Position numbers and translations under genes: made by a program
Notes under the pieces: model-generated
The model's input: the letters and a program-made list of their open reading frames with translations, nothing else
The model's database searches: none
Told to the model about the DNA's origin: nothing
Virus record (IMG/VR): IMGVR_UViG_3300042502_001009
Location: 1 to 37,044 of that record
Direction: 5' to 3' (one strand)
DNA length: 37,044 bases
DNA from: a virus
Shown: piece after piece, positions 15,594-22,038 of the stretch
Position numbering within the stretch: position 1 is the first letter of the stretch
How the letters are laid out: each line of letters opens with the position of its first letter

Positions 15594-16616
15594 CTAATTA
15601 CCTTTCATTTTAACTAACAACAATTCTAATTCTTCCGAATTAAGCGTAACAACGTCGTTTCCTACAATGCCTGTTAGCTCTAAAAAGCTTTCAGGAGTAA
15701 ATCCACTCTCTTTCCATAAGGTGCGAACCTCATCCACTAATTGGGATTGTGTTCTAATTGGCTTTGGCTTCTCCTTTCCGCTGTTAGCCCACTGTTTTAA
15801 TACTTCCCCTGTTTCAGGGGTAATAACAAACGCTGGTGTTTTATCAAATAATCCAGTACGGTCTTTGGAAGATGTGGCATTATGTTTTGCATCAATATCA
15901 AAACAAAGCGTCATTTCATAATCAAACCCATCACGAGTAATCGCTTTAAGCCCCACCTTTTCGGGTGCTTGTTTGCCTTTATCGTTTAGGTTTAAAACAA
16001 CGTCATCCTTAACCCTGCCACAACAAATAACGTGGGCTTTGGCGTCAAGCACGGCATCAATAAACGCATTGTGCCTAGGGGTTACTTTAGCCCAATTGGT
16101 GTAGCTATTCCCTGTCATGCTTTCGTGAATTTCAAGGCAACCGCCTTTACCGTTCCATTCATGGGTGATTGAATCAACAATAATAACTTCAAACCCTGCG
16201 TTTTGGCATTCTTTTAAGGCTTGGATGTATCGTTCAGGTGAATACGGAGGCTCTAGGCTTAACGTAGAATAGTCTCCAAGGTGTGCGTATAGGTCGGCTG
16301 ACCCTCTTTCGGTGTCAATTACTACAACCTTGCTTAAATCGCCCACAATCCCTTGTGCAAGCAGTAAAGCACTGGTTGTTTTACCACTGCCACTAGCACC
16401 AAACAACCCGATTCGCAATTTAGCATTAAACCGTTCGGCTTTTTTAATCGTAAAGCTCATTTGTGTCTTTCCTTTTTTTTGCTTTTCACGTTCTTTTTCA
16501 TGTTGAGGATGATTATCAACTTCATTAGGATAGCCGTCAATAAAATCATTCCAACCACGAATATCTCTGCGTGTTGAAAGTGGTAGATGTTCGTCATAAT
16601 CCCAATCACCAACCAT
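15594..16616 (-). CDS. Sak4-like RecA-fold recombination ATPase
   Basis: The conserved core starts at MSFTIKKAERF (16460), with Walker A GLFGASGSGKTTSALLL, a DTERGSA motif, Walker B-like FEVIIVDSITHEW and HVICCGRVKDD, as in phage AAA_24/Sak4 single-strand annealing ATPases. The chosen start at 16616 (MVGDWDYDEHLPLS) follows GAGGGATTGTAAA and adds 52 residues ending in a basic linker (KEREKQKKGKTQ). The internal ATG at 16460 also has AAGGAAAGACACAA upstream, so both a long and a short form are possible. The C-terminal third carries TRDGFDYEMTLCFDID and a helical tail. Role: recombination or replication fork repair with the SSB-like partner. Confidence 0.75.
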   Translation of the reverse strand: MVGDWDYDEHLPLSTRRDIRGWNDFIDGYPNEVDNHPQHEKEREKQKKGKTQMSFTIKKAERFNAKLRIGLFGASGSGKTTSALLLAQGIVGDLSKVVVIDTERGSADLYAHLGDYSTLSLEPPYSPERYIQALKECQNAGFEVIIVDSITHEWNGKGGCLEIHESMTGNSYTNWAKVTPRHNAFIDAVLDAKAHVICCGRVKDDVVLNLNDKGKQAPEKVGLKAITRDGFDYEMTLCFDIDAKHNATSSKDRTGLFDKTPAFVITPETGEVLKQWANSGKEKPKPIRTQSQLVDEVRTLWKESGFTPESFLELTGIVGNDVVTLNSEELELLLVKMKGN

Positions 16617-16617
16617 T

Positions 16618-17034
16618 TTACAATCCCTCAAGTTCTAGTTTGTCTGACACTGGGAAGAAACCAGTGGTTAGTAAGTGTGCGTAGGTGTTTTTATCAAAAG
16701 TATCCTTAATCATTGTTGCACTTGGATTAATAAAAGCACCTAGTTTTTTAACTATGATTTCCTCTATTTTCTTTGCAAGTTGATAATCAGCAATAAGCTC
16801 TTTATCAATAAGTTCAGAACTAACCAAAGATGCTAGATAGCTTTTAGTCATTAACGTTGCTTTCCAGTACCCTTCCTTTTCTACCTTCTTAACTGTGTAA
16901 GAATTATCTGTATTATTAACTGGCTTATCCAACAAGGCTAACAGTTTAGGCTCAATAACTCTTAACTGTCTTTCAGCGTCTGCCTTGATTGTTTTATACT
17001 TGGCATAATCATCTGCCAATTCTTGTAGTTCCAT
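16618..17034 (-). CDS. Hypothetical protein, 138 aa
   Basis: MELQELADDYAKYKTIKADA... is a mostly helical, lysine-rich protein (KLLALLDKPVNNTDNSYTVK), with a layout like the helical proteins found beside phage recombination ATPases. It ends FPVSDKLELEGL one base before the ATPase start. Its ATG at 17034 overlaps the stop of the upstream gene. No specific family recognised. Confidence 0.6.
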   Translation of the reverse strand: MELQELADDYAKYKTIKADAERQLRVIEPKLLALLDKPVNNTDNSYTVKKVEKEGYWKATLMTKSYLASLVSSELIDKELIADYQLAKKIEEIIVKKLGAFINPSATMIKDTFDKNTYAHLLTTGFFPVSDKLELEGL

Positions 17035-17234
17035 TAAAAGGGTGTCTCCGTAGGGTTATTGCTAATACATTCGGGGTTACTGCATTTTTCCATCACTTCA
17101 TAGTATGGCATTATAGCCATTTCAAGCAATGAAAAACTACCGTAAAGCGATTCATATTGAACCATTGGAGCGTTGCAGTGCTCACAACACACAACGGCTT
17201 CTACAGAACGTTCAAGTAAAGCGGTGGCGTTCAT
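17034..17234 (-). CDS. Zinc-ribbon-like small protein, 66 aa
   Basis: MNATALLERSVEAVVCCEHC... has a CEHC pair (residues 17-20) and a second CSNPEC pair (residues about 51-56), a possible four-Cys zinc ribbon. It overlaps the next ATG by one base. Such small zinc proteins in phages often bind host RNA polymerase or nucleic acid, but this is not shown here. Confidence 0.6.
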   Translation of the reverse strand: MNATALLERSVEAVVCCEHCNAPMVQYESLYGSFSLLEMAIMPYYEVMEKCSNPECISNNPTETPF

Positions 17235-17236
17235 GC

Positions 17237-17632
17237 CTAACCCTTCTTTCTAAAGCGTGGGGGAACGGTAGCATCGGAATGCGTGGCAATAAAGTTAGTA
17301 TCGCTAGGGTGTGTAACTGCTTTCTTAGCATAGCAACGTTTGAGCTTTTCTCTAAAAGATTCAATCAACTGGCTTTCTTCATCTTCTTTGACTTGCTGTT
17401 CAATCAAGTAAAGCTCGTTTAGAAAACCAGTACCAAAGTAAAAGTTAGACTTAATGTTCCCTACCCAGTTAGCGTTATTTACATCCGCCCGTAATATCTC
17501 AATCGCTCTTAATACGGGTATTTCGTGTAAAGTTAAATCAAAGATGCAATTCCTAGCGTATAACTTCCCTTTGGTTTCTTGCTCTTGATTATCGCCGTGA
17601 TTATCAAAGTAATCAATCTTAATTGCTTGCAT
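17237..17632 (-). CDS. Hypothetical protein, 131 aa
   Basis: MQAIKIDYFDNHGDNQEQET... with an alpha/beta N-terminal half (IFDLTLHEIPVLRAIEILRA) and a basic, unstructured C-terminus (TVPPRFRKKG). GGAGGGTAAAGG precedes the ATG, and it is the first gene after the terminator at 17652-17675. Function unknown. Confidence 0.6.
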   Translation of the reverse strand: MQAIKIDYFDNHGDNQEQETKGKLYARNCIFDLTLHEIPVLRAIEILRADVNNANWVGNIKSNFYFGTGFLNELYLIEQQVKEDEESQLIESFREKLKRCYAKKAVTHPSDTNFIATHSDATVPPRFRKKG

Positions 17633-17651
17633 CCTTTACCCTCCAAAAACA

Positions 17652-17675
17652 AGCCGTTCTTTTTACGGAACGGCT
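17652..17675 (-). terminator. Intrinsic terminator after the SPFH gene
   Basis: AGCCGTTC (17652-17659) pairs perfectly with GAACGGCT (17668-17675). On the minus strand TTGTTTTT follows the stem. It closes the transcript of the SPFH lipoprotein and its upstream small genes. Confidence 0.85.
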
Positions 17676-17688
17676 CAATAAACCGTAA

Positions 17689-18435
17689 CTATTTACCTGT
17701 TTTAATTTTGGCATAAGCGGATTCGCTCATTACCTCGGGAAGCTTACCATCCCATTTTTTTACAAATTCCATTTGTACCAAGCTAGGGTTGTTTTTCATA
17801 GCGTTAGCCTTAATAACCATTGCCTTTGCTTCGTTTTGAGCTTTAATTAGTTCATATTCTGACCCTTTGGCTTCTTCCTGTTTGCGTTGCTTGGCTTCAA
17901 CTGCCTTCGTCAATTCAGGACTAAACTTAATATCGTTAATTGCAAAATCAGATATTTCAGCCAATCCACTAAGAGAATGGTTTACATGATTAGATACATA
18001 AACCTTTACAACATCTCTGCTTTGAATAAATTCGCTAGCAGTTAATTTGCTGGATGCTGTCTTAAAAGCTTCTAAAGTCCTTGGCTTAATTAAAGCAGTC
18101 CAAGGGTCTCCAGCATAGTTTTTAAAAATAGGAATAACGCCACTATCAAGCACTTTGTAATTGACTGATGCACTAACTGCGATAGTTTGTAAATCTTTAG
18201 TCTGAATTTCAGTAGATAGGCTTTCAGTCGTTTGGCGAACTACAAACTCTTCTACTCTTTCCACAAATGGGTTAAAGGTATAGAAGCCTTCTTTTAAAAG
18301 GTTCTCATCTGTTTTGCCCATTGCTACTTTAACGCCTCTTTCGCCCGGCTCAATAGTAGTCATGCAACCAGTTAATCCTACAGACGAACCTACAAGCAAT
18401 AAAGCAAATACAATGCCCATTAATTTATTTGTCAT
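17689..18435 (-). CDS. SPFH/prohibitin-domain lipoprotein
   Basis: The 248-aa protein has a lipoprotein signal peptide with lipobox LTGC (Cys 24; MTNKLMGIVFALLLVGSSVG precedes it) and an SPFH/Band-7 domain: IEPGERGVKVAMGKTDENL, EGFYTFNPFVERVEEFVVRQ, TKDLQTIAVSASVNYKVLD, then a helical stalk (KAVEAKQRKQEEAKGSEYEL). SPFH proteins (HflK/C, prohibitins) form membrane rings that control membrane proteases. A phage copy could shield membrane proteins from FtsH, organise the membrane or alter superinfection. It sits with two very small membrane or zinc proteins (18425-18708) and ends at a terminator, so these are probably one unit. Function in phage is not established. Confidence 0.8.
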   Translation of the reverse strand: MTNKLMGIVFALLLVGSSVGLTGCMTTIEPGERGVKVAMGKTDENLLKEGFYTFNPFVERVEEFVVRQTTESLSTEIQTKDLQTIAVSASVNYKVLDSGVIPIFKNYAGDPWTALIKPRTLEAFKTASSKLTASEFIQSRDVVKVYVSNHVNHSLSGLAEISDFAINDIKFSPELTKAVEAKQRKQEEAKGSEYELIKAQNEAKAMVIKANAMKNNPSLVQMEFVKKWDGKLPEVMSESAYAKIKTGK

Positions 18436-18562
18436 TTTTATGACCCTTTCTTATAAAAAACCACCAAATGGTAGCTGTAACAAGGGCTAAGATTAACAAA
18501 GCCCAAAATTGAGAAGCTAAAAAAAACAAAGCCTTATATCCTGTATTTAACAAATAAACCAA
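18425..18562 (-). CDS. Small membrane protein, 45 aa (TTG start)
   Basis: TTG at 18562 follows GAGGAGATTTTAAC, an excellent ribosome-binding site, and opens a frame MVYLLNTGYKALFFLASQFW... with one long hydrophobic segment (residues 10-37, ending WWFFI) and a basic tail (RKGHKNDK). It overlaps the end of the zinc-ribbon gene (in another frame) and the start of the SPFH lipoprotein. A single-span partner of the SPFH protein is a reasonable guess only. Confidence 0.55.
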   Translation of the reverse strand: MVYLLNTGYKALFFLASQFWALLILALVTATIWWFFIRKGHKNDK

Positions 18563-18708
18563 GTTAAAATCTCCTCTTCATCTTCACAATGGGTACAAAA
18601 ATCATCTTCATTCATTAAGCAATCGCATTCTTCACACACTAAAAGCTCCGTGTCGTCATGTTCAGGCGGTGCTAGTGCGGTGCCTTCCTGTTCTGCTACG
18701 GTACACAT
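18547..18708 (-). CDS. Small acidic zinc-ribbon protein, 53 aa
   Basis: MCTVAEQEGTALAPPEHDDT... contains VCEECDC and FCTHCE, two Cys pairs spaced as in a zinc ribbon, and is very acidic (EDEEEILTWFIC end). The frame is complete from 18708 to TAA at 18549-18547. Function unknown; possible protein or nucleic-acid binder. Confidence 0.55.
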   Translation of the reverse strand: MCTVAEQEGTALAPPEHDDTELLVCEECDCLMNEDDFCTHCEDEEEILTWFIC

Positions 18709-18711
18709 TAG

Positions 18712-19029
18712 TTAATCCTCCACCATCCGAACTTGGCTTTCATCACGCACATACTGCATTGAAACAATAACACCGTTTTTAATTAGGCAATAGTAAAAAC
18801 CGTGATTATAGTCTCTTAAAGCATCCCTTAAAGCTTCAGGAGCTTTCGCAGTGGGTGCAACTTCGGGAGGTACACGCATAAAATCAAAGCCTTTAATAGG
18901 GTAAAAACAATGCTCAATACGCCCATCAAGTAAACCACAAGGTGCTTCTGATGGTTCAATCCGTGGGCTTGCCTTTACTTCATATACTGGTTCGCCTATC
19001 ATGTATTCGCCAATTTCTAATAAGTTCAT
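18712..19029 (-). CDS. Hypothetical protein, 105 aa
   Basis: MNLLEIGEYMIGEPVYEVKA... with a proline-rich middle (RVPPEVAPTAKAPEALRDAL) and a beta-rich end (GFYYCLIKNGVIVSMQYVRD). The product looks like a small soluble protein, three bases upstream of the zinc-ribbon gene. No family recognised. Confidence 0.55.
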   Translation of the reverse strand: MNLLEIGEYMIGEPVYEVKASPRIEPSEAPCGLLDGRIEHCFYPIKGFDFMRVPPEVAPTAKAPEALRDALRDYNHGFYYCLIKNGVIVSMQYVRDESQVRMVED

Positions 19030-19052
19030 AATTACTTTCCTTCTTTCCTTTT

Positions 19053-19751
19053 CTAATCAACGTAAATATAAGCATTTTCTAGGCTTTCAGCATTAGGCAA
19101 TAACCGAGCTGTTAGCAGAATGTTTTTAGCAGTATTTGGGCAAAGCCGAAAACCTTTGTTGATGTACTTTTGTATACGTTGTAGGCAACCTACTAAGCTA
19201 TAAATGTTAGGGTTAGGCTTGCCACCAATTGATAACCGCATTGAGGCTAAGTCCATGTAATAATCAACGTGGTATACTTGCTTGTCTTTGTTAATTGCAC
19301 ATTTTGAAACAGTAAAATCAAAAGCTTCTAAAACTTCTATTTGAGAACCACCCACATTCCTAACAACATCTAACAAGTAAGAACCTTTATCTGTTTTATA
19401 AGTACCTCTTAGTAATCTATCCGTGTCTGTAATAATGGTAAACTTTGCTTCTTTTCGCAAGACCTCAACTAGATTGGTAATTTCTGACGACTCGCCAAAA
19501 ATATCAAAATCTTTTGGAGGAATGCCCTTAATATAATCACGAATTGCACCTCCAGCCACAAACAAACTTTGATATGGCTTAATTAAATCAAAGACATCTA
19601 AAAACTTACTAATAAAATCATCAAACAAAAGGCTTTTAACTGTTAAATAATCAGATTGAATTTGTTTTATTTCTTCCAACAAACCTTCTACAATAGAAAC
19701 TTCATTTCCACTTAAAACCGTTTCCTCAAGCCCATTTAATAAATCGCTCAT
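19053..19751 (-). CDS. CCA-adding/poly(A) polymerase-type nucleotidyltransferase
   Basis: The ATG at 19751 (MSDLLNGLEETVLSGNEVSI) follows the stop of the upstream gene and is preferred over the in-frame 19784. Residues about 60-85 (YQSLFVAGGAIRDYIKGIPP then KDFDIFGES) match the GG-x-(I/V)RD...DxD signature of the class II CCA-adding/poly(A) polymerase head domain, where the two Asp bind metal. FDFTVSKCAINKD further on corresponds to the family's second conserved block, and a helical neck follows. The protein is shorter (232 aa) than cellular CCA enzymes (about 400 aa) and lacks their RNA-binding tail. It may modify tRNA, small RNA or nucleotides; with structured RNAs encoded nearby, an RNA substrate is attractive but untested. 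Confidence 0.7.
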   Translation of the reverse strand: MSDLLNGLEETVLSGNEVSIVEGLLEEIKQIQSDYLTVKSLLFDDFISKFLDVFDLIKPYQSLFVAGGAIRDYIKGIPPKDFDIFGESSEITNLVEVLRKEAKFTIITDTDRLLRGTYKTDKGSYLLDVVRNVGGSQIEVLEAFDFTVSKCAINKDKQVYHVDYYMDLASMRLSIGGKPNPNIYSLVGCLQRIQKYINKGFRLCPNTAKNILLTARLLPNAESLENAYIYVD

Positions 19752-19752
19752 C

Positions 19753-19932
19753 TTAAACTTTCTTTCTTTCAATAATAAATTCATCTTTGTTAGAAGTAGA
19801 CCGCTCTACTTCTTGAGTTCTTACTTGACCATTATAGAAAGCCTCAACCGCTTTATCAGCGGTTGGAGCTATCACTTCGGCGGTTAATTTAACGCCTAAT
19901 GGGGAATTGTGTGTTATATTAAATAGTTTCAT
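19753..19932 (-). CDS. Hypothetical protein, 59 aa
   Basis: MKLFNITHNSPLGVKLTAEV... starts at ATG 19932 (a TTG two codons upstream is possible). It contains IAPTADKAVEAFYNGQ, a compact alpha/beta pattern, and ends basic (DEFIIERKKV). Two bases separate it from the nucleotidyltransferase start. Function unknown. Confidence 0.5.
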   Translation of the reverse strand: MKLFNITHNSPLGVKLTAEVIAPTADKAVEAFYNGQVRTQEVERSTSNKDEFIIERKKV

Positions 19933-19938
19933 AAACAA

Positions 19939-20200
19939 CTATCCAATCCACGAGTTAAGTTCGTTTTGAGCCTCTTTATTCATAACATTAAAAGCGTGGC
20001 GTTTGTCGGGTAATGGTGCTTCCGTTGGCTTGTGTTCCTTTTTCACTGGTGCTTGAACTGATACCTGTTGAGGCACTGGTGCTGGCTTGGGGGGGGGATG
20101 AAAGTTTTGAGATTTTATCTGTAACATCGGCAATTTCCTTTATTTGGTCTTGAATCTTGTAATAATTCCACATGGCTTCATTGAGTCGGCTTAAATCCAT
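19939..20200 (-). CDS. Proline-rich protein split by a C9 tract (frameshift)
   Basis: The frame starting at 20200 (MDLSRLNEAMWNYYKIQDQI, good AGGAGG site) is coherent to a run of nine C on the minus strand (20089-20097) and then degenerates to Ser/Thr-rich sequence. The +1 frame after that run reads PKPAPVPQQVSVQAPVKK and ends FNVMNKEAQNELNSWIG, a typical ordered C-terminus. Loss of one C would fuse them into one protein of about 86 aa. The run may be a sequencing or assembly error, a phase-variable tract or a programmed shift. The N-terminal part is a short helix, the middle a Pro/Ala linker. Confidence 0.5.
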
Positions 20201-20208
20201 CTAGCCTC

Positions 20209-20292
20209 CTAAAGCAAAAACCATATTAAAGGGGGAGCAAAGATGATTAAACAACCGATAAAAAATAACCAAAGTTTTTCTTTAATTTCCAT
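20209..20292 (-). CDS. Tiny membrane protein, 27 aa
   Basis: MEIKEKLWLFFIGCLIIFAP... is a single transmembrane segment with charged N-terminus. GGAGGTAACAGAG precedes the ATG with good spacing, and it overlaps its upstream neighbour by 11 bases. Function unknown. Confidence 0.45.
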   Translation of the reverse strand: MEIKEKLWLFFIGCLIIFAPPLIWFLL

Positions 20293-20443
20293 CTCTGTTA
20301 CCTCCATCTTTCTTAATAACTTTAGTAATGTTGGAATTAAGCCATTTTAGTGGGTTTAAGTTAATCTTCTCAGGCGTTGGTTTTTCTTGAGGCTTTGGTT
20401 TTTGGGGTTGAGTTGTCCATTTACTTTTATCGTAGTTAGTCAT
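20282..20443 (-). CDS. Hypothetical basic, proline-rich protein, 53 aa
   Basis: MTNYDKSKWTTQPQKPKPQE... is a Lys/Pro-rich disordered half followed by a helix (LNPLKWLNSNITKVIKKDGG). It starts within the end of the preceding gene (8-base overlap). No family recognised. Confidence 0.5.
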   Translation of the reverse strand: MTNYDKSKWTTQPQKPKPQEKPTPEKINLNPLKWLNSNITKVIKKDGGNRDGN

Positions 20444-20609
20444 TTTGTGATTCCCCCTTTGGTGCGTTATTTACTGCAATCATTAACCGCATCATAGCTG
20501 GCTCGTTTTGTTTTAATTGCTCAATTGCCTTTTGCTGGTTTTCGGGTTGTTTCCAGTACGTTTGCTTTTCTGTAAGTGTCATTGGGATGTTAGTTGTGTT
20601 GTTAGTCAT
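20436..20609 (-). CDS. Hypothetical protein, 57 aa
   Basis: MTNNTTNIPMTLTEKQTYWK... is a short helical protein (QQKAIEQLKQNEPAMMRLMI). It overlaps the stop of the upstream membrane protein and the start of the downstream gene, both by 8 bases. Function unknown. Confidence 0.5.
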   Translation of the reverse strand: MTNNTTNIPMTLTEKQTYWKQPENQQKAIEQLKQNEPAMMRLMIAVNNAPKGESQND

Positions 20610-20895
20610 AAGTATTGTTACCTTTCAATCCACCTGTTTTTTTATCTAAACATTTTTTATCAAACGCTTCAACTGCATCATGGTTTCTTATCGTTCTACC
20701 AATCAAGCAATGGTAAATAGTCCAATCAGTCGGGCATTCAGAAAAAGAGTAAGTCGGTTTAATCCAAGGTTTCTTTTCTCTGCATTCTTTGGATATATCA
20801 CCTGCAAATGTAAACTGGTTAAACTGCATAATGACAATTGTTAAAAATGCTAAAATGATAGCGATTAACACAACCGCTCGTAAAGTTGGACTCAT
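20602..20895 (-). CDS. Membrane-anchored protein with extracytoplasmic Cys domain
   Basis: The 97-aa protein has an N-terminal membrane anchor (residues 6-25, RAVVLIAIILAFLTIVIMQF) and a 70-residue domain with four Cys (KECREKK, SECPTDW, YHCLIGR, KKCLDKK) that could form disulphides outside the membrane. A -10-like TATAAT lies upstream at 20921-20916. A superinfection or envelope role is plausible but not shown. Confidence 0.6.
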   Translation of the reverse strand: MSPTLRAVVLIAIILAFLTIVIMQFNQFTFAGDISKECREKKPWIKPTYSFSECPTDWTIYHCLIGRTIRNHDAVEAFDKKCLDKKTGGLKGNNTYD

Positions 20896-20915
20896 TCGTG
20901 TTTCCTTTCATACTC

Positions 20916-20921
20916 ATTATA
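20916..20921 (-). promoter_or_regulatory. Possible -10 element
   Basis: Minus-strand TATAAT in the gap before the membrane-anchored protein gene. No good -35 is present at 17 bp (ACTTTC-like), so it may need an activator or be fortuitous. Confidence 0.3.
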
Positions 20922-20956
20922 TCGGGTATTCAGTAGGGAAAGTTTGACTTTTCTAT

Positions 20957-21238
20957 TTAGTTCATACGTTTGGAGGATACCGTTGATTTTTCCTTTCTAA
21001 TTGCGTAAACGCTAGCTTCCTTTTCCTTTCTAATCATATCTTTTACAATAATCGACTGGCAACCATTGACTAACTTTTTTGTAATCCATCTAAAAATAGA
21101 ATGATTTGAACTTTTATCATGCTTCCAGCCCTTAAAGTGGCTATCTACATAATCATCTGCATCGTATTCTGACGTAAAACTAGCGATTGTTTGGTAAGTA
21201 TCAAATGGGTGTTTCTTAATAGCTACTTCAATAGTCAT
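20957..21238 (-). CDS. Hypothetical protein, 93 aa
   Basis: MTIEVAIKKHPFDTYQTIAS... with a beta-alpha pattern (TSEYDADDYVDSHFKGWKHD) and a basic C-terminus (RKEKSTVSSKRMN). TATGGAGGTAAC precedes the ATG. It lies directly downstream of the structured RNA region 21300-21536, which may act as its leader. Function unknown. Confidence 0.55.
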   Translation of the reverse strand: MTIEVAIKKHPFDTYQTIASFTSEYDADDYVDSHFKGWKHDKSSNHSIFRWITKKLVNGCQSIIVKDMIRKEKEASVYAIRKEKSTVSSKRMN

Positions 21239-21299
21239 GTTACCTCCATAAAGAAAAGGCTAAGATTCTATAACCCCGTAGCCACTTAGTTTTTATTGG

Positions 21300-21536
21300 T
21301 GCAAGGGTCTTTCATCCCCTGCCTTCCTAAACCGTGTCAATAACCACCATGGCAACGCCCAAGCGGACACCCTATAACACAGGGAGGATTGAAGACTTAT
21401 TGACGCACTTTATACAATAGCCGTGTTATGGCTACCTTCTTTCTGCCTACCAACACAGATCTAGAATAGTGTTGTCGTCGGGCCCACATTAAAGGCAGTG
21501 CTGGTTTAGGAAGGCAAGAGGCGGTATTGCTACCGC
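21300..21536 (-). ncRNA. Candidate structured RNA with kissing-loop architecture
   Basis: No ORF fits the 297-base gap 21239-21535. TGCCTTCCTAAACC (21320-21333) pairs perfectly over 14 bp with 21503-21516, enclosing a multi-branched domain: GTCAATAA/TTATTGAC (21336-21343 with 21397-21404); hairpin CCCT-ATAACAC-AGGG (21370-21384); hairpin TAGCC-GTGTTAT-GGCTA (21418-21434); CTGCCT/AGGCAG (21443-21448 with 21493-21498) around CAACAC/GTGTTG (21451-21456 with 21469-21474). The 7-nt loops ATAACAC and GTGTTAT are perfectly complementary, so a kissing interaction is possible. A 6-bp hairpin (21521-21536) follows the upstream ORF stop. Strand is taken from the flanking minus-strand genes; pairing alone does not decide it. 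Confidence 0.6.
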
Positions 21537-21685
21537 TACTTTGCTTGCTTTTTCAAAAATCTAACGTCGTGGTAGCAACCTTTTTCAAACAAAATAATTG
21601 CTTCCTCTTCCGATGACGCATCTACTCTGCACCGGAACTCATAATTGACGTATAACCAGCCTTTTTCGTATCTATAATTATCCAT
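21536..21685 (-). CDS. Small hypothetical protein, 49 aa
   Basis: The ATG at 21685 (MDNYRYEKGWLYVNYEFRCR) has CAGGAGATTTTCAAA upstream, so it is preferred over the GTG at 21757, which would place coding sequence over alternative hairpins. The protein has a beta-alpha pattern (VNYEFRCRVDASSEEEAIIL) like small phage regulators. It sits between two structured RNA regions and could be regulated by the leader at 21690-21760. Function unknown. Confidence 0.5.
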   Translation of the reverse strand: MDNYRYEKGWLYVNYEFRCRVDASSEEEAIILFEKGCYHDVRFLKKQAK

Positions 21686-21691
21686 TTTGAA

Positions 21692-21758
21692 AATCTCCTG
21701 AATTAAAACCCCCCACATGGGAGCTTTAGGCAAGAGGTGGGGTTCATAACGCCCCACT
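21692..21758 (-). promoter_or_regulatory. Possible switching leader before the 49-aa gene
   Basis: On the minus strand GUGGGGC is followed by AACCCCAC and then GUGGGGGGUUUU just upstream of the CAGGAG ribosome-binding site. AACCCCAC can pair with either G-rich word, giving two mutually exclusive stems. The second sits immediately before the ribosome-binding site and is followed by U residues. This is the layout of an attenuator or translational switch, but no ligand or regulator is indicated. Confidence 0.4.
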
Positions 21759-21759
21759 A

Positions 21760-22030
21760 CTGCTTAACTTGCTTGCCGTCATTCCTCTCGGAAGCCCCTA
21801 GGGGTACGCTTTGCAACGGCTATAAATTGTCAAAGAACAAAGCAACACAAATAAACCGTTGACCATAGCTATATGGCGGTTTGGATTATCTGTTTTCGTT
21901 TACCTCTTTTTCCATCCTGCCGATTTCTCGGACTTACGTTATTAAACTACTTAAGGGCTAAGTACAGGATGGAAAAAGAGGGCGGATGATATTTGCGGTA
22001 TCACTTTATATCTTAAAGACTCCGCCGTTT
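21760..22030 (-). ncRNA. Second structured RNA / leader region with boxA-like site
   Basis: The 353-base gap 21686-22038 has no ORF beyond the leader above. It contains a 17-bp perfect inverted repeat (21903-21919 with 21965-21981) enclosing two hairpins (CCGA-TTTC-TCGG, 21920-21931; ACTTA-AGGGC-TAAGT, 21949-21963), i.e. a three-way junction. It also contains AAACCG/CGGTTT (21853-21858 with 21877-21882) capped by CCATA-GCTA-TATGG; GGCGGA/TCCGCC (21981-21986 with 22021-22026, so the last base pair of the 17-bp helix would compete); and GCCGT/ACGGC around a CCCCTAGGGG palindrome near 21796. A boxA-like word lies at 21824-21839. Strand follows the flanking genes. Confidence 0.5.
21824..21839 (-). 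promoter_or_regulatory. BoxA-like antitermination element
   Basis: Minus-strand TGTTCTTTGACAATTT closely resembles the rRNA/phage boxA word TGCTCTTTAACAATTT (differences at two positions). It is followed downstream by a hairpin (GCCGT/ACGGC stem), the boxA-then-stem order of nut-like sites. It may recruit NusB/NusE to leftward transcripts. Sequence similarity only. Confidence 0.45.
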
Positions 22031-22038
22031 GGTTATCG

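Noticed and set aside
21521-21545. An ops-like GCGGTAGC word near the stop of the 49-aa gene
   Set aside because: It differs from the ops consensus, overlaps a coding stop and hairpin, and no RfaH context exists.
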